A program made the translations under genes and the position numbers. Under the pieces are notes generated by a model, which searched no databases, had not been told where the DNA came from, and worked only from the letters and a program-made list of their open reading frames with translations. Source: Akanthomyces muscarius (taxonomy: Eukaryota; Ascomycota; Sordariomycetes; Hypocreales; Cordycipitaceae). Taken from it: 64,000 nucleotides of DNA. Below are positions 54,320 through 64,000 of the stretch, in pieces (within the stretch, counting starts at the first letter, position 1; each line of letters opens with the position of its first letter). Where the stretch lies: positions 5,084,001-5,148,000 of the forward strand of contig NC_079242.1 in the NCBI RefSeq assembly GCF_028009165.1, written 5' to 3'.

Positions 54320-55867
54320 TTTGTGGTGATTCAATGGAGTTTCTTTTTGGGCAATATGATGAGGAGGCAGGAATCGGTTCAATGATTGATGCGCCGCTCG
54401 CAGTTTTGCTCAAGAAGCAAACTTCATGGTCGTGATCCCCACAGGGCGCCCAAGCGCTGTTTGCACGCTGAGCACAGATCTTCACGTGATGGCCAACATT
54501 TCTGGGAATGAACTGCAGTTGAATTGAAACATGAAAGGCGAGAAGTATTTTAGGCGATTTTGAGAGACCTTGGCATGCCCAGAACCATTGTGGTTGGAGC
54601 GTTGGAGCAGTGTAACTTGCGGTGGAGGGACAGGTTGGCAGAAGGCAGCGTACATGAGAACTACATGGTGGGCTACACCTACATGCGAGGACTTTCCAAG
54701 TGTTTAGCCTGCAACTAGTTCTGTTCGGAACATGGTGCACGCCTAAAGTAATGCAATGTGGGCAAAACTTCAAGAAATGTGCTGTGGCACTCGGCAGGTG
54801 CTAATTACGTTGTTGTCTACGTAAGGCGCGAGTGAAGCCTGCGCATGTCATCACTTCATACAAGGTCTTCGCATCTACTTCTTTGGCAATTTTCACTTCA
54901 ACTAATGCGGTTGACTTACCTTCATTCGAGGAGCTGCGAGTCACGCGGTTCCCAAGCTCGCTTGCATCCAAGGATCGCCAGAGAGCAACACCACGCGACG
55001 TTGTAGAATTGTCTCGCAAGGCCCGATGGTACGCCAGCTAGTCATACCACCTGAATCGTGTCCAAAGAGGTCCCAGCTATCTCTACCGACATGACAGCCA
55101 CCGATATGACCGGTTTCCTGCATACCCGCCGGGGCTAGAGAAGGTGTGCGTCCTGTTGGAAAAGGGCCGCACATCCCACTGCAGCAATTGGCCCCGACCG
55201 GCGGTGAGTGGCGGGATGACGGCACCCCAAGGCGAGCTCTAGGCTTCTTACTAGTAGGAGAATGCGACTTCAGCTCGGCGGCCACGAGAACGGGCCGCAG
55301 ATGGCGGGACAGTCATGGGTGGGTGGAGATGGCGGCCGTGGATGGCTGGATGGCTGGATGGCTGCGGACCTGCTTGGCCGTTTCTTGAGTTGATGAGCAA
55401 CTTGGACCTTGTCAGAGTTTAGCATGTCGAAACGCCCCTCGAGATACGGCGTGAATGTGATGTGAACGAGATCGGAGGCCTGCGCGTGGGACAGACATCT
55501 CCCCAGCATCATGCAGGCCCTTGTTCGCCAGGCACGCTAGCAGGACGGATCGTGAACGGCCTAGTAAGACAAGTCTTGTTCAAAGTATGTATGCGTGGGA
55601 GCGCCATCGTATGTTGTTGAGCAAAGTATAGCCTGTTGCCGCTTTTATTCAAGCTGCAGTGTTGAACTGATTTGCACGGGCTGGCCCAGGTCCAGGTCCA
55701 GATATGCAACTCTTTGCAGGTATGCATCTATCGGGTTGTGATTATGTCAGCATCGTGTGCTAGGCACGAAACTTTCCCAGCATGAGCTTCCACGATCAAC
55801 GCCGAGAAGGAAAAAAGAGTCAGCACCACCCACGCAGCTCACGCAAGACAAAAAAGAAACCGACAAA
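54320..55867. other. Intergenic, nothing recognised
   Basis: Promoters of the HD-domain gene and of the Sm-F gene, with short motif-free ORFs. No RNA gene recognised. Confidence 0.55.
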
Positions 55868-56260
55868 ATGAGCTTCGTCCCCGTCAACCCGCGACCGATG
55901 CTGCAGGAGCTCGTCGACAAGACGGTCTCGGTGCGGCTAAAGTGGGGAGAGACCGAGTACAAGGGCAAGCTGGTGTCGCTGGACGCGTACATGAACCTGC
56001 AGCTGGCCAACACGCAAGAGTACATTGCGGACAAGTTTACGGCGGATCTGGGGCAGGTTCTTATCAGGTAAGCTGTTTCTTTGGGTGCAGGGCGTGGGCG
56101 CGCAAACCGTTGCGGCGCGTAGAGACGTTGGCATGAGGGGAGAGGCTGTTGTTTTGAAGCTTCAGATTGCTGACAATTTTTTTTCTTTTGCTTTCTTAGA
56201 TGCAACAATGTTCTGTGGATCCGCGGCGCCGAGGATGGAGATACCAAGATGGAGGGTTAA
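55868..56260 (+). CDS. Small nuclear ribonucleoprotein Sm-F
   Basis: Exons 55868-56067 and 56200-56260 give 86 residues. This is the Sm-F subunit of the heptameric Sm ring, which binds spliceosomal U1, U2, U4 and U5 snRNAs in the nucleus. Sm motif 1 is in [20 protein letters not shown] and motif 2 in [13 protein letters not shown], with the Sm-F start [10 protein letters not shown]. The 132-nt intron splits the Arg codon in the conserved LIRCNN. Length and sequence fit closely with animal and yeast Sm-F. Confidence 0.96.
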
Positions 56261-58808
56261 TTTTGCGACGCGCTTGATTTCGCTTGGCGTTTTGGTCTTG
56301 GGGTTTTTGGGAAGAGCATAAAAAAATGGCAGAAGCTGGTGGTCCCACCGACATACGAAGCGTGACGACGGCTGCGAAACGAAAGACGGGACACTGTGTA
56401 TATTGTGGACGACAACGGAAAGCTCCTGGTAGACTCGATTGGCAGAGGTGATGCAAGCATAAACTCGCGGCGACACGGCTCTGTTAGCTCGGACAATGGC
56501 GACACGCGACAGTCGGGACTACAGCATTGCGACCGGACGATGGACTGGCGGAAGAGTTTGTGTCTGCAGCGATTGTCGAATCAAAGTTGTTCGCGGGGAT
56601 CTGGATATGCGGCCGTGGCCCTGGATGCAGTGCCTGTCTGCGAAACGGTTGTGATGCAAGTCTACGGAATGTCGTGATGTAGCAGAAGCTGTGCGCTGCG
56701 CACTTATTTTTCCACAAACAATTGCGGCAGCTTGGGAGTGGCCAAGGCCCAGAGATAGCTGCAGATATACCATGTTTGGCAATTCAAAGATTCCCAGCCT
56801 GCGTCGTCCACATCTGCCTCTACATCCAAGTTACCTTGGTCTCAATGGTATCGGTGCATGGACATTGACCTAAGGGATAGCAGCATACAGCACCACATCT
56901 GTCTCTGCCGAGCCTGCTTTCACAAACACCACATGACTAGATTCTGCAAAAGCAGCTTCGAGCACTACACTTGCTCGGTACTCGTGGGTAGATCCATCGA
57001 GGAAGCGAGCGGCGCGAGGAACGGCACGAGACGCACCAAGCCCCTCCGCTTTCTTGCATCTTTCGTCAGGGTCGCATCGCCGTAGGGTGGCGTCTTTGTG
57101 CTATCAAAGAAGACGCTAATCAGAGCGAACTCAACGGAAGAATAGGTGGCGTGCCTTGCCCAAGGGAGAGTAGACAAGGTCGTGCTCGTTCGTCACTGGC
57201 TGGGTGACATGCATGGTGACGGAGCGAGTCCGGCCAATGAGGAGGAGCGTATAGACGCCCGGCAGAGAAAGAGTGTGGATGGGTGGGGTGCTTTTCTTAG
57301 GCTGCTCTGCGGGCTGCAAATAGCAAAGAGCTAGCCCTGGTTTTGGTGCGCTGTTAACTTTTAATCGGCGGTGTCTGTCTGGCCCGTCCTTTTAGAGCTG
57401 CACGTTAGCCGCCGTGGTGGCTCCCCAGCCCTTTTCCAGGTAGCCTTCCCCGCTCCTCACTGGCTGGGCTCTTCTTCTCACTCATGATGGTTTCTTCAGC
57501 TTTTGGAAAAGTTGACGATCAAGTTGCATAGAAGGTGGCTTTTTTTTTTCTCTCTCTTACCTTCGGCAGTCGTGCTTTCGATATTTCGTTCTGGATGATC
57601 TAATGCCCACTTCATGCAGGACCAGGCATGGCTGCAGGATGAGTGTGTATACACCTGACAGCTTACACAAGGAATGTCAAGATGGGCACGACCGAATAGA
57701 CGGCTCAGCGATATGCACAAGCTTTGCGCAGCATGCTGTGCAACCACATGAAATCAGTCTCGTGTACCGAGTTTTCACGAGTTTCATCTGTCCAGGCACA
57801 AACTCACACATCTTCTGGATTGGACTTTTTTTCAGATGATGATGACCTCGAGGTCTCCAACAACGACGCCCGCCAGGATGCTGCCCACATCGTTGCACTT
57901 TCTACATCCTCGCTAACTATTCCTTTCCACTAGTAAACAATCCACAAAAAATACCTCGAGAAAAGGATAGACCCATGTTCAAGTTCTAGATGACGAGCAA
58001 AGGCCCGGTAGACCAAGTGGTGTTGTGCCACCCTACCCGTTGCCGATGCCACCCTCCCATCAGCCATGCAGCCCCAGCACCACCCTCGCTCGTCCGTCCA
58101 TTGGCCCACGCACACATGCTGCACGCCCGCATTCGAAGGTCCCATGCCTTCCTTGTCCGTCGTGCGTATCCCGGTAGAGAGAAACTAGGCAAGTCCCGTT
58201 GTCTGGCTTCTCACCCACCCACCCCTCCACTCCCCCCTCCCCAGCCGCCCACGCTACTTACACCACCACCGCCGCCGCCGCCGTCCAGCCGCCCGGTCTC
58301 ATATATCAAGGCCCGCGGCCTCACCCTCCATTCTCTTTCCCTTCTTCTCTTTTTTCTCTTCTTCAGCAAGTCTTGTCAATACCATATTCTCGGTTCTGTT
58401 TGTTTCGTTTCCCCCCCCTCTTCCCTTTTTTTGTTTGCATCCCTAGAGCTGGTCTCTAACCCTTTTTACTTCTTCATTTAATAATCACACGTCTCTCAAG
58501 CCAACATCTACACCTGCACATCCTTTTTTCGCCCGATTTATACATCAAGTTGCTGGTCAGCTTCAGAGAAACGATTATCACCATTTTTACTACATTTTTT
58601 GTCTGCATCATCAACATCATCATCACTTAATAAACGGAACCTTTCGGAATACTTGCTCGAAACGACTCCATCATCACCATCATTTTTTTACACCCCCGTT
58701 CAAGAATCCTTTTTTCAACCGCACTTTGACGAATAATTACTATTTTTTGCATCGCCGTTTTTTGTTCTCTACACTTTTTCAAGACTTTCCAAATTTTAAA
58801 ACTACAAA
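56261..58808. other. Long intergenic region, including a long leader
   Basis: About 2.5 kb without a supported gene. The last 500 bases hold a TATA-like element and C/T-rich tracts described separately. Confidence 0.55.
58301..58370 (+). promoter_or_regulatory. TATA-like element and pyrimidine tract
   Basis: ATATATC at 58301 is followed by a C/T-rich run (58326-58366). Both are about 440-510 bases before the start codon of the next gene. Pyrimidine tracts next to start sites are common in strongly expressed filamentous-fungal genes, so a long leader is likely. Confidence 0.45.
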
Positions 58809-59765
58809 ATGTCCGCCATTCAGCTTTCCTTCTCCCTCCGCGTCTCTTCTGGCGTCAAGGCCGTCCACCTCCTCGGCTCTTGGGACAACTACGTCGGCCA
58901 GCTCCCGCTCTCCAAGGACAAGACCTCGTCCAAGTCGGGCTCCTGGAAGGGCACCTTCCGCTTCCAGAACACGACCCTGCAGACCGGCCAGCGCTACTGG
59001 TACTACTACATCATTGACGGCTACCACGTCGCCCACAACCCCAGCATCGCCTGCACCACCGAGCCCACCACCGGCCGCGAGCTCAACATTCTCGACGTTC
59101 CCTCTGACAAGTCTTCCTCGTCCTCCAAGTCGTCCTCCAAGTCGTCTTCCAAGTCGTCGTCCTCCTCCTCCTCGCACAAGTCCTCCTCCAAGTCTTCCTC
59201 TTCCTCCAAGTCGAGCAGCAAGAGCTCTTCCTCCTCTTCGCGCCACCACTCGTCCTCCAAGGACAAGGACCGCTCCTCCTCGCGCAAGAGCCTGTCCGTC
59301 GACATCCCCAAGGGCCGTCCCCTGTCCATTTCCCAGATCCAGGCTCCCAAGCCCATGTCGCCGCACGCCACCAAGCACCTGCTCGAGTCCGACTACCACG
59401 GCAACGAGGAGCTCGAGGAGCTCGCCGCCCGCTTCGGCACCGCCGGCCTCGACGACGAGCTCGTCACCGACTTCAGCACCTCGCCCGTCTCCTCGGTCGG
59501 CTCCTCCTTCTCCTACCGCTCCGACTCCTCCTCGCCCTCGTCCTCCCTCTCCGGCTACAGCACCCCCAGCTCCGACTGCAGCACCTGCACCTGCGAACGC
59601 TACGGCATCACCCGCCGCGGCGAGCGCGTCAAGCTCGACTGCGGTGGCTCCCGCTGCGGCTACGACGACACCGACTCGTGCGGCAGCGACATCGAAGAGT
59701 CCGAGTCCGAGGACGAGCACGTCCACCACCACGTCTCCCGCCGCAACGGCATCATCGTCTCCTAA
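58809..59765 (+). CDS. Glycogen-binding-domain protein (EsdC-like)
   Basis: Single exon, 318 residues. Residues 4-98 form a carbohydrate-binding domain like AMPK-beta (CBM48), with VKAVHLLGSWDNY, KGTFRF and YYYIIDGYHVAHNPS. A low-complexity Ser/Lys run (about 100-160) follows, with KSSS repeats. The C-terminal part has a cysteine cluster (CSTCTCERYG, CGGSRCG) and an acidic/His end. This layout resembles EsdC of Aspergillus nidulans, a protein with a glycogen-binding domain involved in early sexual development. Function here is inferred from that likeness. The codons are strongly C-ending, in line with high expression. The long open frames on the other strands are shadows. Confidence 0.8.
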   Translation: MSAIQLSFSLRVSSGVKAVHLLGSWDNYVGQLPLSKDKTSSKSGSWKGTFRFQNTTLQTGQRYWYYYIIDGYHVAHNPSIACTTEPTTGRELNILDVPSDKSSSSSKSSSKSSSKSSSSSSSHKSSSKSSSSSKSSSKSSSSSSRHHSSSKDKDRSSSRKSLSVDIPKGRPLSISQIQAPKPMSPHATKHLLESDYHGNEELEELAARFGTAGLDDELVTDFSTSPVSSVGSSFSYRSDSSSPSSSLSGYSTPSSDCSTCTCERYGITRRGERVKLDCGGSRCGYDDTDSCGSDIEESESEDEHVHHHVSRRNGIIVS

Positions 59766-60731
59766 GTGCGCGCTCAAAGCACAACGGGGCAACGAAGCGG
59801 GAGGCGTAGCGTGGTCCAGGGCTCAGACTACAGGCCGGTACTTTGGCTGTTTCGTTCATTTTTCTGCACATGAGCAGACGCTGGAACTCTTTCAACGCCT
59901 GTCTGACTTTTGCACACACGTTTTGTTTTTCCCCCTCTTGGTTCTTTGTCGTCGAGGCACCATTTTTGTGTGCCTCGCAAAGCCTCGTCTGAAATTTCAC
60001 ACACACAAACACACACCCATCCTCACGCCTCCCCGGCGGGTCGAGGAGAGCGCCAAGCTGGTCTTGCGATTTGCTCTCGAGCTCGCCAGCCGCGGTTGAG
60101 ATGCCCGTGATGACAATCCGGGTCGATGCTACGGCCCCTCGCAGCGACGCGCCTCGGCGTCCTGTGAGCTTTTTCTCTTTATATATTAATTCTTTCTTCA
60201 TCTTGCGCTTTCTTGAGCCAACGCAACTTTGGTTGCCACCGGCGTCTGCTTCTTGCCAGAGAGGCGGCGCCGTGACAAGTGGGAGCTTTGCCATCGGGAA
60301 CGTACTGATGTGCAAGCATGTACTCCAGTCAAGTCATGGATTGGTCCGCATCGGACGATGGATGATGCAGACTAGCCTTTTTTCCCGGGTCAAAGAAACA
60401 ATTACTCGGGTCTTTGAATAGAAGACGATTGAACTATTCATTTATTACTTCCAATTCGCGTGTCTGTGGATAAGCCAAAGTGATTGACAAGTGCATCGCA
60501 CCGATGTCGCCAACTTCCTTCCCTGTCCTAGACGATTAAACAAAGTAGTACTCTGTGTGCAGATCTCATGTGTGCAACAGATGCAACGCAGTGCATTAAA
60601 GCATTATAATTTATTAATATATTTAGTATTTTAGTTGACAGAATTTTGATGAGTAGTGTTTTGGTGAGTAAAGATCAAGCGACTGATACATGAGAGCGGA
60701 GATATGGTACATGTGTCTCGGCACTGCACCT
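59766..60731. other. Intergenic, nothing recognised
   Basis: 3' region of the EsdC-like gene and of the ABC transporter, which point at each other. No other gene. Confidence 0.55.
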
Positions 60732-63700
60732 CTACCGGTCAAGCGCTTGGCTTTGACACTAAATCCACAGTCAGAAACCAAAAGGGAAACAATACAACCA
60801 AAAATCAAAGACCAACTTACCATTTGCCAGTACACACCCCGCTTCTTCAGCAGCTCCTGGTGGCTGCCCTGCTCCAGCAGCCCGCCCTCGCCGAGCACAA
60901 AGATGACGTCGGCGTTCTGCACCGTGGCGAGGCGGTGCGCGACGACGACCATGGTGCGGCCGCGTCCCGCGCGCTCAAACGCTGCCTGCACCAGCCTCTC
61001 GCTTGCCGAGTCGAGCGAGCTGGTCGCCTCGTCCAGGAGCAGGATGCTCGGCCGCCGCACCAGCGCCCGCGCAATCGCCACGCGCTGCTTCTGCCCGCCC
61101 GACAGCGTCACGCCGCGCGAGCCAATGTTGGTGTTGTACCCCTCGGGCAGGGAGACGATGAAGTCGTGCACCTCGGCCTCGCGGCAGACGCGGTGTAGGT
61201 GCTCGTCCGTGACGGTGGTTTCGTCGACGCCGAGAAGAATGTTTTCGCGGATGGTGCCTGGGAGAAGTAGAACGTTAGCCGGGGTTGGTCTTCGAGGATA
61301 GTTGAGTAGTTTGATGGATTTATAGACTTGCCTCGGAAAAGAGTCGCTTCCTGGGCGACGAGCGATAGGTTTTGGCGGTAAGTATAGACGTTGCTCTTGG
61401 CAATATCCTCCCCGTTGCAGAGGATGCGGCCCTTGTCGGGGTCGTAGAATCTGGGGATCCCATTAGTGTCAGTCTTAGAGACGTTGGAAAGATCAGATTA
61501 TACCTTTCAAGAAGGGAGATGATGCTCGTCTTTCCGCAACCAGACGCGCCGACCAGGGCAGCAAACTGGCCCTTTTCAATTGTCAGACTGAGCCCGCTAA
61601 AAACGGGCGTGTCCCGACTAGGATACCGGAAATGCACATTCTCGAGTTCGATTTTGACACCGCCGTCTGTATCTGCCAAGGTGCTGCCCGCGCTTCCGCC
61701 GTCGTCTGTGTTCTGGGAGTCGCGCAGGTGCAGAATGCGGTTGGCCGCGTCCTTGACCTGCGCCGCATTCGGCCCGAAGCTAAGCGCCTGGCCCGTCGAC
61801 TCGCCTGCGTTCATGATGGCGATGAAGCACACAAAGAAGCTCGTGAGGTCGTACTCGCCCCGCAGCAGCAGCTGCCCGCCGTAGTAGAAGATGAGGGCCT
61901 GGCAGGCCATGGTGGCGCTGTCGGAAAAGGCAAAGAGCAGGCTGACCCAGCGCGCTTTTTTATAGGCCTCGACGACGTGGCCGCGGCAGAGGCCGCGGAA
62001 GCGCTCGCAGATGGCGTCCTCGAGCGTCAGCGACGCGACGGTGCGGAACGCGCCGATGGACTCGGACGCAAACTTGGAGCTCTCGGCAAACACGGCATTG
62101 TTCATCTTTTCAAACTCAATCTCGTACCGGAAGCGCCAGTACGTGGACCCCAGCAGGATGGGCACCACCACGCAGAGCGACACGATGGCGAGCTTCCACG
62201 CGAAGCAAAAGGCGATGAGGATGGAGCCGAGCAGAGTAAAGAGGCCAATGTACACGCTGGCCATGTTGGCGCCCATCAGCTCCTCGAGCTTCTGCGGGTC
62301 GCCAGAGGCGCGCGCCGTCATGGTCCCCTGGGAGTGGTCGTCGTGGTCGAAAAATGACGGCTTCTGGTACAGGATGGAGACAAAGTACGCGCGCTGGTAC
62401 TTGGCGCGGATGACGTTGGCGGTGCGCGTCGCGAAGAAGAAGGTGCACGTGTATGCGGCGCCGACGCCGAGGGCGAGGATGAGCCACATGAGGGCGTAGA
62501 ACTCGCTGTCACGACGGAAGCGCGCGCGGTCCGCCGCGTAGCCAAACACGACAATGACCTTGGCGAACAGGAAAGCCTGGATGGGGATGGCCGCGCCCGC
62601 GCAGGCGGCGCAGAAGAGCGTCAGGAACATCATGTGCCAGTGGCTGCGCGTCTCGTAGAAGAAGCGTCCAAAGCTGGCAAAGAAGCCGCGGTTCTTGTCA
62701 GTCGTCGCTGCTTCAGCCGCGATGGCGTCGGCTTCAGGTTTGGCCTTGCTCGTCTCGTGCGCCAACTCTTCGGCGACATCCGCCTGTTCTTCTAGGATAC
62801 CCTCACCCGCATCCGTGGCCTCGCCGAGAGAAAGGGCCTGGGCGTGGACCAAACCAGCATAGACACCGCCTTCGACATCGAGCAGGCTCTCGTGCGTGCC
62901 CGTCTCGACGACCTGGCCTTTTTTTAGGACGACAATCTTGTCGGCCTTTTTGATGGTGGAGAGCCGGTGCGCAATGGTAATGGTGGTGCGGTTCTGGGCG
63001 ACGCGGTCGAGGGCCGCCTGGACAATTTTTTCACCACGCACGTCGATGGCGCTGGTAGCCTCGTCAAAGATTAGGATCTTAGGCTGGCGGACAATGGAGC
63101 GCGCAATGGCGATGCGCTGCCGCTGGCCGCCGGAGAGCTTGGCGCCGCCGTCACCGACCGTTGTGTCGTAGCGCTGTCCACGTTAGTTGAAGTGTTAAGA
63201 AAGGGAAGGCGGGGGACAACATACTTGTGGCAGCTTATCAATGAATTCGTCCGCAAATGCCTCCTTGCAAGCCGCCTTGACCATCTCGCGCTTCTTTTCC
63301 TCCGGCTCGTTTTCCCATTGCGTGCCGACCAGACCGTTGCTCACGTTGGCATAGATGGACTCGTTGAAGAGAAAAGGTTCCTGCTGAACGAGGCCAATCT
63401 GCGTGCGCCACCATTTGACGTTGATGTCGTCGATGGAGTGGCCGCAGGTGGTGACGCTGCCCGCGAGGGAAATGGGAGGCCCGGACAAGGCATCCAATTC
63501 AGCCTGAGCAGCGGCCGCCTCCTCCTCGGTGGGCTCCTCGTCGTCACTGTCGCCCTTTTTCTTCTTTTTCTTCTTTTCGACGGCCTTGGCCACAACGTAC
63601 TGCTCTTTTAGCGAGTACCAGCGCTCGATGAGGCCAACAATGGTGCTCTTCCCCGACCCAGAAGGACCGACAATGGCGGTGGTCTTGCCCGATTCAAGAC

Positions 63701-64000
63701 GCAGGCTCAGGTTGTCGAGGACCTTGACGTGAGGACGGCTCGGATACGCAAACGTGACGTCTTCGAGAACAATGTCCTGATCGGCCGTGATATCGGGGGC
63801 GGCAAGGTGGCCAGGTTCAGGGCGCGGGGCGTCAATGACGGTGAAGAATTGGCAGGCGGCGACAGTGGCTTTGCTCACGGCGAGCAGTGGCGTGGACGTG
63901 CGTTCGAGCGAAAATAGAAGCATCATGACGGAAAACAAGACCCTTGGATGGTCAGTGGAAAAAGGGCCAAGTCGAATTCCGGAGCATGCTTACACGATGA
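60732..64000 (-). CDS. ABC transporter, ABCB/MDR type (3' part; runs off right edge)
   Basis: Exons in the window: 64000-63994 (partial), 63942-63225, 63173-61504, 61450-61332, 61257-60821 and 60758-60732. Layout: end of membrane domain 1, nucleotide-binding domain 1 (GPSGSGKST, LSGGQRQR, ILIFDEATSA), membrane domain 2 with about six helices, nucleotide-binding domain 2 (GASGCGKTS, LSGGQKQR, ILLLDEATSS), and the C-terminal end CQSQALDR. It is a full-size ATP-driven exporter of the multidrug-resistance or Ste6 group in a membrane. Domain 1 holds a Lys-run and acidic insert between Walker A and the Q loop. One intron (61331-61258) has a GC donor. Start and first membrane domain lie beyond the window. 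Confidence 0.93.

Noticed and set aside
58726..60099. 457-codon ORF overlapping the EsdC-like gene in another frame, and 58779-59792 opposite it
   Set aside because: Pro/Ser/Arg- or Gly/Val-rich composition from C-biased codons read out of frame; no start context or domain.
1..64000. CRISPR arrays, operons, ribosome binding sites
   Set aside because: Eukaryotic sequence with spliceosomal introns; the tandem repeats seen have no spacers.

Overview
This is a stretch of a filamentous ascomycete genome, most likely a sordariomycete such as a hypocrealean fungus. The evidence is short 50-130 nt introns with CTRAY-type branch points, C/G-ending codons in the genes, fungal-only families (Zn2Cys6 regulator, fungal rhodopsin-domain protein, HsbA-like protein) and an A/T-rich island with RIP-type C-to-T changes. 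Exon boundaries below were read by eye from splice signals, frame and family conservation; no alignment was run.

Left end (1-3.5 kb): an A/T-rich, decayed repeat block with two complete 529-bp copies of a non-coding retroelement (TRIM type). Each copy has 118-bp LTRs and a 5-bp target duplication. A segment just inside the 5' LTR is complementary to 12 nt that begin 29 nt after a TATA box in the LTR, which suggests Tf1-like self-priming. One copy is RIP-mutated and sits in an older repeat whose uninterrupted relative is also present.

3.5-25 kb, sparse accessory-type region: a FAD monooxygenase, a secreted lipase, an NmrA-like gene with an in-frame stop, a Zn2Cys6 transcription factor, a small secreted HsbA-like protein, a secreted protein-arginine deiminase with all four catalytic residues, and a nine-exon secreted protein joining a chitin-binding module, GH18, a lectin-like domain and LysM. 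Most products are secreted or redox enzymes, as expected of a fungus that lives on or in other organisms.

26-43 kb: a YrhK-like membrane protein, a rhodopsin-domain (PTH11-like) membrane protein, an amino-acid/choline permease, a secreted GH43 glycosidase, a CRAL-TRIO (Sec14-like) protein and an F-box protein.

43.7-50.3 kb: a compact redox group with two convergent cytochrome P450 genes and an FMN-dependent alpha-hydroxyacid dehydrogenase transcribed divergently from the second P450. It may be a small catabolic or tailoring cluster. A broken F-box-like gene and minisatellites follow.

53.7-64 kb, more housekeeping: an HD-domain phosphohydrolase, the spliceosomal Sm-F protein, a glycogen-binding-domain protein resembling EsdC, and the 3' part of a full-size ABCB transporter that runs off the right edge.
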